From NCBI RefSeq assembly GCF_009711125.1, contig NZ_WMIB01000019.1, forward strand, positions 1-64,000: a DNA stretch of 64,000 bases, read 5' to 3'. The position numbers were made by a program, and so were the translations under genes. Positions 8,190 through 16,918 of the stretch are shown here, one piece after another. The first letter of the stretch is position 1. Each line of letters starts with the position of its first letter. Under the pieces are notes generated by a model, which saw only the letters and a program-made list of their open reading frames with translations, was not told the DNA's origin and made no database searches. Source of the stretch: Metabacillus mangrovi (lineage in GTDB: Bacteria; Bacillota; Bacilli; Bacillales; Bacillaceae).

Positions 8190-9038
8190 TTACTTACTTT
8201 CATTTACATTAGAAAGATTAATAGAAAACTCCTCAAAGCTCAATTGCCCTAAGGCAAACTTCGTACTCTGGACAAAAATCTTTTCATTTTTAGTCAGCTC
8301 TCGGTTCGCTGCCTTTTCCATCCATTCATGCTCGTTGTCTAAAACATCAAAAACATGCTTTTGTTTTGAAAAAGCTTCATAGTATCGCAATCCAAATCTT
8401 CTTTGAGAGAGGGCATCAATATGAATGCCATCCGGATTTGCTGTTAAGCCCTTTGAGGTTACAAAGTAGCAATTCCCTTCAGTACGGGCAACTTCAGATA
8501 TTACCTGATTGATTTGTTTATACTCAACGGCACTTTTTCCAAAACCGGTCTCTCCAAGAAAATGTCCCAGCTCCCCGATCATGATAGGGACATCCGGAGC
8601 CTTCAATTCTTCTCTCAAGTGTTTAAACAATGTAAGCAATTTATCTTTATACGTTTTATAACGTTCTCCGTAGCTGTCGCTTTCCCCTTGATGCCACAGA
8701 ATTCCCGCTAGTTCACTTGTTTCCATAGCGAATTTTGCTTCTGAGATTGCATGTCTTGTTAAGAACCCATCCATTGACCACTCATCAATCGAGCTTCCAC
8801 CCTCGGCACATGGTATGAGCCCAATGGACTCGCCTGGATGATCCTCTGTCCAAGCCTGGGCAAAAGAGGCTGCCGGACCGACACCAGATACGTGACGGTC
8901 CGGATTTATTGGTTCCGCCATCATTTGCCATCTTCCGTTTCTCAGCATATGTATTTGTTCATTATAAATTGGAGATACATCCTCAATAAATCCTCTGCCT
9001 GCCATATTTGACTGTCCGATTAACAATATTGATTTCAT
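8190..9038 (-). CDS. Sialate O-acetylesterase-like SGNH hydrolase
   Basis: The start at 9038 (AAAGAGGT upstream) gives 282 residues beginning MKSILLIGQSNMAGRG; an in-frame ATG 14 codons upstream overlaps the preceding gene. GQSNMAG is the nucleophile block of the SASA/DUF303 branch of SGNH esterases, LWHQGESD is the second block, and NPDGIHIDALSQRRFG carries the D-x-x-H pair. No signal peptide, so probably a cytoplasmic carbohydrate O-acetyl esterase. It lies 23 bases downstream of the HEAT-repeat gene on the same strand. Confidence 0.85.
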   Translation of the reverse strand: MKSILLIGQSNMAGRGFIEDVSPIYNEQIHMLRNGRWQMMAEPINPDRHVSGVGPAASFAQAWTEDHPGESIGLIPCAEGGSSIDEWSMDGFLTRHAISEAKFAMETSELAGILWHQGESDSYGERYKTYKDKLLTLFKHLREELKAPDVPIMIGELGHFLGETGFGKSAVEYKQINQVISEVARTEGNCYFVTSKGLTANPDGIHIDALSQRRFGLRYYEAFSKQKHVFDVLDNEHEWMEKAANRELTKNEKIFVQSTKFALGQLSFEEFSINLSNVNESK

Positions 9039-9061
9039 AGAAAAACCTCTTTCTGCTTTAT

Positions 9062-10654
9062 TTAATACCCCTTCAAACAAAACTCAAGCTGCTCCCTCTC
9101 CCACTCCCTTAGTCCGCTTCCATATTTGCTTAGCGCGGTTCGGACGGAGGCCGCCTGCTCTTTGCTTGGAACGGTGAAGGATCGGTTGTAGCCCGCAAGC
9201 CACTTTGCTGCTTGCTGCTGGCCTAACCTGCTGATTGCAGGGTTGTCCTCGTTTACATAAAGCTCAAGAATATACCGGATAGACGCCCATTTTGATAGCG
9301 AGCACAGTAAGACAGCCGCCTGGTATCTGCTGTGAGGAGCGTCGGCCTCCTTGTAGATTCTGTATAGTTCTTCCGCTTTGTCCTCATAAAGTGCTGCCTG
9401 CAAGGACCGTCTCGCTTCCTTTGAAACTCCCGGATGATCATGGCTCAACAGGCTGATGAAGGCCTCCCGATTGGAGTCTGGATCGAGCATAGCGAGCGCA
9501 CGGGCCGCTGCTTTGGTGATTCCCGCTTCATCCGACTTTACTAGCGGCAGAACCAGCACTGCATGTTCTTTGCGGCCAGTCTCTCCGATCCCTAACAGGG
9601 CTTCCCGGAGGTTTGCGCCGGACTGCTTCATAATAGCCTCCGTATAATAGGATGCAAAATCCGATATGTTCCGTTTACTTAGCAGATATCTTGCAAGAGA
9701 CCTAACCGTTCCGCTTTTATCAAAGAGAGCTGCTTCAAGCTCTGTGAGGCTATGATTTGGAAAAATTTCAACAGCTTTCTGCAAAACCGCAGCCCGGATT
9801 CTTGGAAACTTATCTTTTTTAAATTCGGTGTAAAAACGCTGGAACACTGATTCACTGATTTCATTCATGATCTCCCCGAATAAAATCAGCCTTCCATGAG
9901 GTTCCGTTTCCCGCCTGAAGTAATCCATCAGATTCTCTTTATTGGCCTGTCCCGAACGAATGATCATGTCATAATAGACCAACCTTATTCTATGTTCTTT
10001 AGATTGTGTTCCTTCATGCAAAAACGGAAGCGCCTCCGGCCGGGAAAGCAGACCTGTTATTTTTTCAAAAAGCACATCATGATCCGCGCGATTGGCGTTC
10101 TTCAGCTTGAATATGACCGGTAAATTCGCAGTAAAAGCCTCGATCTGGCTGCCTTCAATCCGATCCTCTGTCAGCCGCCTGGCAAGGCTCCTAATCTCTG
10201 AAACCCAATCATTGCACCGTATAAGCAGGAATGGAAGCTCTTTTCCTGTATGGAATGAAGCCAAGAGGTTCATGGCTTCTTCCCGAACATATCCGTTTGG
10301 ATGAAACGTACATAGCCCTGAAATTGAGATTTTCTCTTCCTCCGGCCAATCAGCAAGATGTAAATCTCCGGGGTACTCATTTCTCCAGCTGTCATGTTTA
10401 TCGAAATACATCTCCCGAAAAAGCGGATCCAGCAGCAGTAACTCCTTATTTGTCAGGTTGGATACACATGTATGGATCGCCTCTACTGTTCTTGTCCTGT
10501 AGTCAGCGGAGCTCGTCAGGAGCATCGGGAACGCAGCAGGAAGCTTGGTATAATCACGTTCTATGAGAAGTGAATGCAGCAGAGCTTCCTTATCCTGATG
10601 GGAGAGGTGATCACCTGGCAACGTGCTGTTTTTTCTGAATGGGTTCCAGTTCAT
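9062..10654 (-). CDS. HEAT-repeat protein
   Basis: 530 residues, largely helical. Repeated units such as GYVREEAMNLLASF, DKSGTVRSLARYLLSKR, EAGITKAAARALAML and HPGVSKEARRSLQAAL have the spacing and A/L pattern of HEAT or PBS-lyase-type repeats. No catalytic motif or signal peptide is seen, so a scaffold or protein-binding role is inferred. Family members of this size in bacilli are mostly uncharacterised. Downstream of the phosphotransferase gene in the same direction, probably one operon. Confidence 0.75.
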   Translation of the reverse strand: MNWNPFRKNSTLPGDHLSHQDKEALLHSLLIERDYTKLPAAFPMLLTSSADYRTRTVEAIHTCVSNLTNKELLLLDPLFREMYFDKHDSWRNEYPGDLHLADWPEEEKISISGLCTFHPNGYVREEAMNLLASFHTGKELPFLLIRCNDWVSEIRSLARRLTEDRIEGSQIEAFTANLPVIFKLKNANRADHDVLFEKITGLLSRPEALPFLHEGTQSKEHRIRLVYYDMIIRSGQANKENLMDYFRRETEPHGRLILFGEIMNEISESVFQRFYTEFKKDKFPRIRAAVLQKAVEIFPNHSLTELEAALFDKSGTVRSLARYLLSKRNISDFASYYTEAIMKQSGANLREALLGIGETGRKEHAVLVLPLVKSDEAGITKAAARALAMLDPDSNREAFISLLSHDHPGVSKEARRSLQAALYEDKAEELYRIYKEADAPHSRYQAAVLLCSLSKWASIRYILELYVNEDNPAISRLGQQQAAKWLAGYNRSFTVPSKEQAASVRTALSKYGSGLREWEREQLEFCLKGY

Positions 10655-10697
10655 GTGGATACCTTCTTTCTAGAGGAGACACTTCCTGCCCCTGCTT

Positions 10698-11495
10698 TCA
10701 AACCCACTCTCTCCCGTGTTCGCGGATAAAGCGCAGGTCCTCTTGGTAGTGATCGTAATGTCCTTCATCGATCATTTTTTGAAAAGCTGCGTCGCCCTCT
10801 TTTGCCTTCCTTTGCATCGTTTTGCATAATCCTTCCACCCGCAGCAATACCATCTCAAGAATGCCTTTTTTCATCCCTTCCATTCCATAAGAATCAAAAA
10901 ACAGATCCACTCTTTTCTTAATCAAGACATCATCTTTTTTCCGATCGTAATATACCGCTTCACCTGATTCCTTATGATAAAGCCTGCTCAGCGGCACACA
11001 CGTGTAAAGCGTATAGGCGATATCCCAAATCCTCGGGCCTGGAGCCGCCATGTCAAAATCAATGATGCCAGCAGGCACTCCTTCATTGAAGATCAGGTTG
11101 TAAATCGCAAAATCATTGTGGCAAATCACTTCCAGCGGCTTTGGTGTGTTATCAATCGGCTGCCAGCCCTGATCAATGGGAAAATCACTTATCGCATCAT
11201 GATAGGTACGGAGCATCCCCGCTATTTCTTTTAGCGCCTCATCCGACCACATGTATGTCTTCAATGGATAATTCCCTGCTTCCCCTTCGATAAAAGACAG
11301 AATCTCTCTGTCTTTCCCGTCAATGCCAAGAAACCTTGGCACACCTTCCACACTCTTCATTTCAAGATGGTTGAGTAAAGCATGAATCCGATGACTGCCG
11401 GGCTTCTGTTCACGCCGGACTGTATCCCCAACCTTGTATACGCCGGAGACGTTTCCGCCTGTCAGGTATTTCTCTCTGTCATTCTGACTCTCCAT
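10698..11495 (-). CDS. Aminoglycoside phosphotransferase (APH) family protein
   Basis: 265 residues of the APH/choline-kinase fold. The catalytic loop is ICHNDFAIYNLIF (H-N-D then N) and the metal-binding segment is GIIDFDMAAPGPRIWDIA. The N-terminal nucleotide-binding lobe has GGNVSGVYKVGDTVRRE. It transfers phosphate from ATP to a hydroxyl of a small molecule. Most chromosomal members in bacilli are not proven resistance enzymes, so resistance should not be assumed. Confidence 0.85.
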   Translation of the reverse strand: MESQNDREKYLTGGNVSGVYKVGDTVRREQKPGSHRIHALLNHLEMKSVEGVPRFLGIDGKDREILSFIEGEAGNYPLKTYMWSDEALKEIAGMLRTYHDAISDFPIDQGWQPIDNTPKPLEVICHNDFAIYNLIFNEGVPAGIIDFDMAAPGPRIWDIAYTLYTCVPLSRLYHKESGEAVYYDRKKDDVLIKKRVDLFFDSYGMEGMKKGILEMVLLRVEGLCKTMQRKAKEGDAAFQKMIDEGHYDHYQEDLRFIREHGREWV

Positions 11496-11614
11496 TAAAA
11501 CTCCCCTTTTCCTGCATCTCTTTATTTTTCATATTACCAGAATTTCCTTGGCAAGTTTACCGAATCCATCAGTCTATCACTATCCCATGATCCCTCCAGA
11601 ATTTCCCGGGAGCT

Positions 11615-11644
11615 TTCATAAAAAAATTCATAATCAGTTCATAA
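11615..11644 (+). promoter_or_regulatory. Three TTCATAA direct repeats, likely response-regulator box
   Basis: TTCATAA occurs at 11615, 11627 and 11638, spaced 12 and 11 bases, just upstream of an AT-rich -10-like TTTTAT and the operon beginning at 11689. Repeats of about 11 bp are the classic binding pattern of OmpR-family regulators. The operon itself encodes one at 14861, so autoregulation is the natural inference. Confidence 0.6.
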
Positions 11645-11688
11645 TTCTCAAGTAGTTTTATCTCATCACATAGTTGGAGGGATAAAAC

Positions 11689-12594
11689 ATGAGTGTTAAA
11701 AAGAAGAAAAACAAAACAAAATGGGTGATTGGATTAACGATTGGACTTGTAGTGATGGGGGCAGCAGCAGCTCCGCTATTCATGCCGCCCGGTCAGGCAG
11801 CCTACAAAAAAGTGACGGTCGAGAATGGCAGCCTATCATCCTATTACACCTTTTCAGGAATTGTAGAAGCGAAGGAGCGTGAGACGGTAAGAACTGAGAA
11901 AGCGATGCAGGTGGAGGAAGTCAAGGTTGCGAAGGGCGACGCTGTAAAGAAAGAGGATGTCCTGCTCACGACGTCTGCAGGAGAAGAAATCACCTCCCCG
12001 ATTGATGGAGAGGTATCTTCCTTAGCGGCGGAAGAAGACGGACAGATCATGGCGGGAGGAGAGCTTCTTGAGATCGTAAATTATAACGATCTGCAGACGA
12101 GCATGAAGGTGGATGAGTACGATCTGAAAAGTGTGGCAGAAGGCCAAAAGGTAGATGTCACGATATCCGCTCTGGATAAAACAGTGAAAGGTGAAGTTTC
12201 CTCCATCTCAAAAGAGGCAGTCAATGAAAATGGCGTGGCCTATTTCACAGCTGTGATAGATCTTAAAGAAAACAAGGACATTCGCGCAGGAATGAGTGCT
12301 GAAGCAAAAATCCAGAATGAACGGGCAGCAGATGTTCCTTCACTGCCTATGGACGCTGTCCTGTTTGACGGGAACGATCATCCGTATGTACTCGTCCAGG
12401 CAAAGGAAGGGCAGCCTGAAAGAAAATACATCAAAACCGGCATCAATGACGGGGTTCACGTAGAAGTAAAAGAAGGACTAACAGATGGGGATACAGTCGT
12501 GATCCAATCAGAAGAACAGCCGGCAGCACCTGGCGGATTTATGCCTCCAAGACCCGGAGGAATGGCTCCTTCCGGCACACAGGGGGGACAATAA
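11689..12594 (+). CDS. Efflux periplasmic-adaptor-type (HlyD/MacA/YknX-like) membrane fusion protein
   Basis: 301 residues. A single N-terminal membrane anchor (about residues 10-30) is followed by the lipoyl/barrel-sandwich halves (VEEVKVAKGDAVKKEDVLL, then EITSPIDGEVSSLAAEEDGQ), without the long coiled-coil hairpin, and a beta-barrel region. The C-terminus is Pro/Gly-rich. It couples with the ATPase and permease that follow directly as a MacAB/YknXYZ-type export complex for peptides or toxic compounds. GGAGGG precedes the ATG. Confidence 0.88.
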   Translation: MSVKKKKNKTKWVIGLTIGLVVMGAAAAPLFMPPGQAAYKKVTVENGSLSSYYTFSGIVEAKERETVRTEKAMQVEEVKVAKGDAVKKEDVLLTTSAGEEITSPIDGEVSSLAAEEDGQIMAGGELLEIVNYNDLQTSMKVDEYDLKSVAEGQKVDVTISALDKTVKGEVSSISKEAVNENGVAYFTAVIDLKENKDIRAGMSAEAKIQNERAADVPSLPMDAVLFDGNDHPYVLVQAKEGQPERKYIKTGINDGVHVEVKEGLTDGDTVVIQSEEQPAAPGGFMPPRPGGMAPSGTQGGQ

Positions 12595-13287
12595 ATGAGT
12601 AAAACCATCCTGAGTCTGGAACAGCTCTCTAAATCCTACCAAATGGGGGAAGACGAACAAACGGTTCTGAAGTCCATAAACCTCGAGATTAAAAAGGGGG
12701 AATTTCTTTCCGTGCTCGGTCCATCCGGGTCCGGGAAGTCCACGCTCATGAATATCATCGGGATGCTCGATGAACCGACATCCGGCCGCTATTTTCTATC
12801 GGGGAGCCTGGTGGACCATCTTGGTGAAAAGGAGCTTGCCGCCATACGAAATAAAGAAATCGGATTTATTTTTCAGCAATTTCAGCTGCTTCAAAAATGG
12901 ACTGCGCTTCAAAATACAGAGCTTCCGCTCATCTATTCAGGATTGCCTGCTAAAGAGCGGAGAAGCCGGGCAGAAGCAATGCTTTCCCGTGTAGGCCTTG
13001 GAGAAAAAATGCATAACCGTCCCAATCAGCTGTCAGGCGGACAGCAGCAGAGGGTGGCGATCGCAAGAGCTTTAGTGACACAGCCTTCGATCCTTCTTGC
13101 GGATGAACCGACCGGTGCACTGGATCAAAAGACAGGCCAGCAAATCATGAAGCTTTTCCGGGAGCTTCATGAAGAAGGAAAGACGATCGTCATGATTACA
13201 CATGATCTAGACGTCGCTAAAAACGGGAGCAGAATCATCCGTATATTGGACGGAGAGCTTGGGGAGGTGAACCATCTTGATTCTTGA
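12595..13287 (+). CDS. ABC transporter ATP-binding protein (MacB/YknY-like)
   Basis: 230 residues with Walker A GPSGSGKST, Q loop FIFQQFQLL, signature LSGGQQQRVAIARAL, Walker B ILLADEPTGALD and switch His in ITHDLD, all intact. It is the LolD/MacB/YknY class. Its ATG follows the stop of the adaptor gene with no gap, and its end overlaps the permease gene by 11 bases, indicating translational coupling. Confidence 0.95.
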   Translation: MSKTILSLEQLSKSYQMGEDEQTVLKSINLEIKKGEFLSVLGPSGSGKSTLMNIIGMLDEPTSGRYFLSGSLVDHLGEKELAAIRNKEIGFIFQQFQLLQKWTALQNTELPLIYSGLPAKERRSRAEAMLSRVGLGEKMHNRPNQLSGGQQQRVAIARALVTQPSILLADEPTGALDQKTGQQIMKLFRELHEEGKTIVMITHDLDVAKNGSRIIRILDGELGEVNHLDS

Positions 13288-14449
13288 AAACAGTAAAATG
13301 TCATGGCAGAATATCGCGCAAAATAAAATGCGCTCCTTCCTGACCATTTTAGGCATTGTCATCGGAGTCGCATCCATTATCGCCCTTATAACGATTGTGA
13401 AAGGGGCCACAGGAGAAGTGACAGAGCAGATGTCTTCTCTTGGAGCAGACAAAATCACGGTTCAGGTCCAGGGCACCCCGCTAAAAAAGGGCCTGCTTGA
13501 AACGGATATAAAAAAGCTTGAAGACATTCAGCACGTTTCAGGCGTCTCACCTACCCTTTCCGGCAAATCTTCGGTCGTTTATTCAAAAAACGTGATGGAA
13601 GACGTCTCGATACAGGGGAAAAACCACATGCATTTCCGCAAAAATGATGACCTGATCGAGAATGGAAGAGCCATCAACAAACTGGATGTGGAAAGCAAAA
13701 ACAAGGTCATTCTAATCGGCTCGGACATTGAAAAAGAACTGTTCGGGGGCAAAGATCCGATCGGGAAAACCATTCAGATAGCAGGCGTGAATTTTACTGT
13801 GATCGGCACACTTGAAGCATCGGACAGTTACTCCAATGAGTCATCCAATGACACGGTCATCATGCCTTATACAACAGCCATGGGCTTCCTTCAAGCCGGA
13901 TCCGTTTCCAATGCGGATATTTACATGCAGGACGCCAAGTACTCAGATGAGGTAACAAGTGGTGTAGAAAAAGCCATGAATCAGGCATTCAACTATAAAA
14001 ATGAAGGCTACTCGGTTATGAACATGGGTGATATGATTTCATCCATTAATGACATTACATCGATGATGTCCCTGATGCTTGGAGGCATTGCCTCTATATC
14101 CCTGGTTGTGGGCGGAATCGGAATTATGAATATGATGCTTGTTTCCGTAACAGAGAGAACGGCGGAGATCGGCCTTCGGAAAGCACTTGGGGCTGAGCCG
14201 AAACGAATTCAGCAGCAGTTCCTGTTCGAATCGGTTTTTCTTTCTCTGATTGGCGGAGCGATTGGTTTAGTGTTGGGCCTCGTCATCGCCGCTGTCGTCT
14301 GCAGCATTATGGGTACAAGCTTTACACTGTCCGCTTCCACGATTCTGCTTGCGGTCGGATTCTCTGCTGCCATCGGGGTCCTATTCGGTTTTGCACCGGC
14401 TAAAAAGGCTTCACAGCTTAATCCGATCGATGCGCTCAGAAACAGTTAA
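13277..14449 (+). CDS. MacB-type ABC transporter permease (YknZ-like)
   Basis: 390 residues starting at TTG with GGGGAGGTGA upstream. It has the MacB architecture: a first membrane helix (RSFLTILGIVIGVASIIALI), a large extracytoplasmic domain, then a three-helix FtsX-like block beginning LGGIASISLVVGGIGIMNMM and ending APAKKASQLNPIDALRNS. It forms the membrane channel or mechanotransmission part of the exporter with the two preceding genes. Confidence 0.93.
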   Translation: MILENSKMSWQNIAQNKMRSFLTILGIVIGVASIIALITIVKGATGEVTEQMSSLGADKITVQVQGTPLKKGLLETDIKKLEDIQHVSGVSPTLSGKSSVVYSKNVMEDVSIQGKNHMHFRKNDDLIENGRAINKLDVESKNKVILIGSDIEKELFGGKDPIGKTIQIAGVNFTVIGTLEASDSYSNESSNDTVIMPYTTAMGFLQAGSVSNADIYMQDAKYSDEVTSGVEKAMNQAFNYKNEGYSVMNMGDMISSINDITSMMSLMLGGIASISLVVGGIGIMNMMLVSVTERTAEIGLRKALGAEPKRIQQQFLFESVFLSLIGGAIGLVLGLVIAAVVCSIMGTSFTLSASTILLAVGFSAAIGVLFGFAPAKKASQLNPIDALRNS

Positions 14450-14462
14450 TGGAGGAGATAAA

Positions 14463-14849
14463 ATGAGAAACTCAAAATGGTTTTTTATCAGTTTGATTGG
14501 GCTGTCCATCACGGTCATGATTTTGTCGGCACTTCCCCTCTTCATGAAGCCCCCTGCTGAAGGTCCAATTCCGCAGGGCCTCCCTCCAATGGAAGAGTTG
14601 CCTGCAGGGGGGCTGAACGGGGCCATGTTACCTGAAAACGTTGATCCAGCAGAGGCAGAGCAGTTTATGAAGGAAAACGGGGTTTCGGCTCCTGAACTGA
14701 AACCAGGGGAGATGGGGTCTTCACCGCCCGAAAAGTTGAACTATGGAACCGCAAGCGCTATGATAATGGCAGCAATTGTCATCGCATTTAGTTCATTCCG
14801 GCTCTTTCAGCTGAGAAAACAAAAGCAAGACAGGAAAAACGTGTACTAG
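14463..14849 (+). CDS. Two-helix Pro-rich membrane protein of the efflux operon
   Basis: The ATG at 14463 follows GGAGGAG by 5 bases and gives 128 residues. An N-terminal hydrophobic segment (FFISLIGLSITVMILSALPL) and a C-terminal one (ASAMIMAAIVIAFSSFRLF) flank an extracellular loop of about 70 residues rich in Pro, Glu and Met-Pro-Glu patterns. I recognise no family. Placement between permease and regulator suggests an accessory or sensing subunit of this exporter. Confidence 0.65.
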   Translation: MRNSKWFFISLIGLSITVMILSALPLFMKPPAEGPIPQGLPPMEELPAGGLNGAMLPENVDPAEAEQFMKENGVSAPELKPGEMGSSPPEKLNYGTASAMIMAAIVIAFSSFRLFQLRKQKQDRKNVY

Positions 14850-14860
14850 GCGGTGGAAAC

Positions 14861-15541
14861 ATGGCAACCATATTGGTTACGGAAGACGATGTGAACATAA
14901 GAAGGCTGATAAAGGATCACCTTGTGAAAGAAGGATACCGCGTGCTTGAAGCGAGAGACGGAGATGATGCGCTCCTAGTTATGGAAGGCCACCACATTGA
15001 TTTGCTGATCACAGATGTGATGATGCCTTTAATGGACGGTCTTGAACTGACTCGAGATCTGCGGGAAGCGGGATATGAGTTTCCGATCCTGATGATCACC
15101 GCCCTGGAAACGCTGGAGGACAAGAAAAATGGGTTTTCCTCGGGCGGGGATGACTACCTGGTCAAACCGGTCGATATGGAAGAAATGCTGCTTCGGGTTG
15201 CAGCTCTTTTACGGAGGGCTAAAATAGCCTCTTCAAAGGTTCTTGAAATAGGCAACACTGTATTGAATCAAGAGCAGCTGACGGTTACGGCCGGGGACCG
15301 GGTTTTGGAACTGCCCGCCAAGGAATTCCAGCTTCTCCATAAGCTCCTGTCCCAGCCCCGGAAAATTTTCACCCGGCAGCAGCTGATGGATGAGATCTGG
15401 GGGTATGACGTCCAAAGCAGCGAACGGACGGTTGATGTGCATATAAAACGCCTCCGTGAGAAACTGTCAGAGATTGAAGACTTTGAGATTGTAACAGTAT
15501 GGGGACTTGGCTATAAGGCTGAGAAAAGAGGCTGTTCGTGA
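14861..15541 (+). CDS. OmpR-family response regulator of the efflux operon
   Basis: 226 residues. Receiver domain with EDD at the N-terminus, phosphoacceptor Asp in LLITDVMMPLMDG, Thr/Ala in LMITALE and Lys in YLVKPVD. The C-terminal winged helix has QQLMDEIWGYDVQSSERTVD and ends TVWGLGYKAEKR. Its TGA overlaps the GTG of the kinase gene by 4 bases. The three TTCATAA repeats upstream of 11689 are its most likely site. Confidence 0.94.
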   Translation: MATILVTEDDVNIRRLIKDHLVKEGYRVLEARDGDDALLVMEGHHIDLLITDVMMPLMDGLELTRDLREAGYEFPILMITALETLEDKKNGFSSGGDDYLVKPVDMEEMLLRVAALLRRAKIASSKVLEIGNTVLNQEQLTVTAGDRVLELPAKEFQLLHKLLSQPRKIFTRQQLMDEIWGYDVQSSERTVDVHIKRLREKLSEIEDFEIVTVWGLGYKAEKRGCS

Positions 15542-16863
15542 GGAGACTGCTGCATTCCATATACGTAAGGTTTATTCTTCTCTTTTTTGGAATTCTGATT
15601 CTATCCGCTCTTCTCTCCCTTGGCATCGTAACGGTTTTTCAGCTGGAGGGTGTTAAAGGAATGGTTCAGGAACAGCTGGAGGATAAGATCACGGCCATTG
15701 ATTCACTTGCCAGCGAAAGAGATGTTCCATTAACAGAAGCCATCCGTTATTTGGATGGACAGGAGCTGACCATCCAAGTATACAGGAGTCAGGAGGAGCT
15801 GCTGGAAGCAAAGCAGTTTACTGTCCTTGAAAAAGACCTGAAAAAATTGCATCAGGGCAGCGTAGTGACAAAAGAATTTAACAGCAATCCGCCTTTGCCT
15901 GTTGCTGCTGCTCTAATCAGCGGGGATTATGTCACAGTCTATCCAGACCTAGAAAACAATCAAATTGCACGCTTTCAAAAAACAGCACAAACCGTTCTTC
16001 TGACAGCCATTATCTTAGGCTCTCTTCTGATTCTTCCAGCTGTATCCATGATCGTCAAGCCGATCAAAAGGATCTCAAAGGCTTCTGTACAAGTTGCCAA
16101 CGGAACGTTCGACGTCCAGATCCAGCACAAAGGAAAAGATGAGGTCGGAGAACTTGTGAAGAATTTCAACATTATGGTGCAGGAGCTCAAAGCGAATGAA
16201 TACCTCCATAAAGAGTTTGTGTCTTCCGTATCCCATGAATTTAAAACGCCACTCTCTTCCATTAATGGATTTGCAAAGCTTCTGAAAACGGAAGGCTTGC
16301 CGGAGAAGGAGAAGAAGGAGTATGCAGACATTATCATGAAAGAAAGCGAGCGTCTGTCAAACCTGTCATCCAACCTTCTCAGACTTTCCAAGCTCGATTA
16401 CCAGGCCGTTCAATATAAAAGAGACACCTTCAATCTGGATGAGCAAATCCGCCGTGTGATCCTGCTGCTGCAGGATCAATGGGAGAAAAAACAGATCCGT
16501 CTGCACGTTGACCTGGATCAAATCCAGTTTAGAGGGGATGAAGAACTGCTTCAGCAGGTTTGGCTTAATTTATTTGTTAATGCCATCAAGTTTACACCTG
16601 AAGCGGGAGTCATCCGCCTCACTCTGGAGGAAACGGATGACAGGATCATCTTTTCCATTGCCGATAACGGGATTGGCATCCATGAAAGGGATCTGCCGCG
16701 GATTTTCGAACGGTTCTACAAAGCAGACAAATCGCGGTCCGGCATTGGAACCGGGCTGGGGCTGCCAATCGTTAAAAAAATCGTCGAAATACATGAAGGA
16801 ACGATCACGGTTGAGAGCAAGCCTGGGGAAGGGAGCACGTTCACAGTGGAGCTTCCGGTGTGA
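15538..16863 (+). CDS. Sensor histidine kinase of the efflux operon
   Basis: 441 residues from a GTG start overlapping the regulator stop. Membrane helices at about 9-32 and 155-177 bracket a roughly 120-residue extracellular domain. They are followed by HAMP (KPIKRISKASVQVANGTFDV), HisKA box SSVSHEFKTPLSSINGFAKL, N box NLFVNAIKFTPEAG, ADNGIGIHERD, FERFYKADKSRSG and GTGLGLPIV. It should sense substrate or envelope stress and control the exporter. Confidence 0.94.
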   Translation: MRRLLHSIYVRFILLFFGILILSALLSLGIVTVFQLEGVKGMVQEQLEDKITAIDSLASERDVPLTEAIRYLDGQELTIQVYRSQEELLEAKQFTVLEKDLKKLHQGSVVTKEFNSNPPLPVAAALISGDYVTVYPDLENNQIARFQKTAQTVLLTAIILGSLLILPAVSMIVKPIKRISKASVQVANGTFDVQIQHKGKDEVGELVKNFNIMVQELKANEYLHKEFVSSVSHEFKTPLSSINGFAKLLKTEGLPEKEKKEYADIIMKESERLSNLSSNLLRLSKLDYQAVQYKRDTFNLDEQIRRVILLLQDQWEKKQIRLHVDLDQIQFRGDEELLQQVWLNLFVNAIKFTPEAGVIRLTLEETDDRIIFSIADNGIGIHERDLPRIFERFYKADKSRSGIGTGLGLPIVKKIVEIHEGTITVESKPGEGSTFTVELPV

Positions 16864-16881
16864 AACGTTTAATAAGAAGCA

Positions 16882-16914
16882 GGCTATTCTTTTTGGTAAA
16901 AAGAATAGCCTTTT
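16882..16914. terminator. Bidirectional terminator
   Basis: GGCTATTCTTTTT pairs with AAAAAGAATAGCC around a short loop, followed by TTTT. It separates the efflux operon from the convergent polysaccharide deacetylase gene. Confidence 0.85.
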
Positions 16915-16918
16915 CCCC

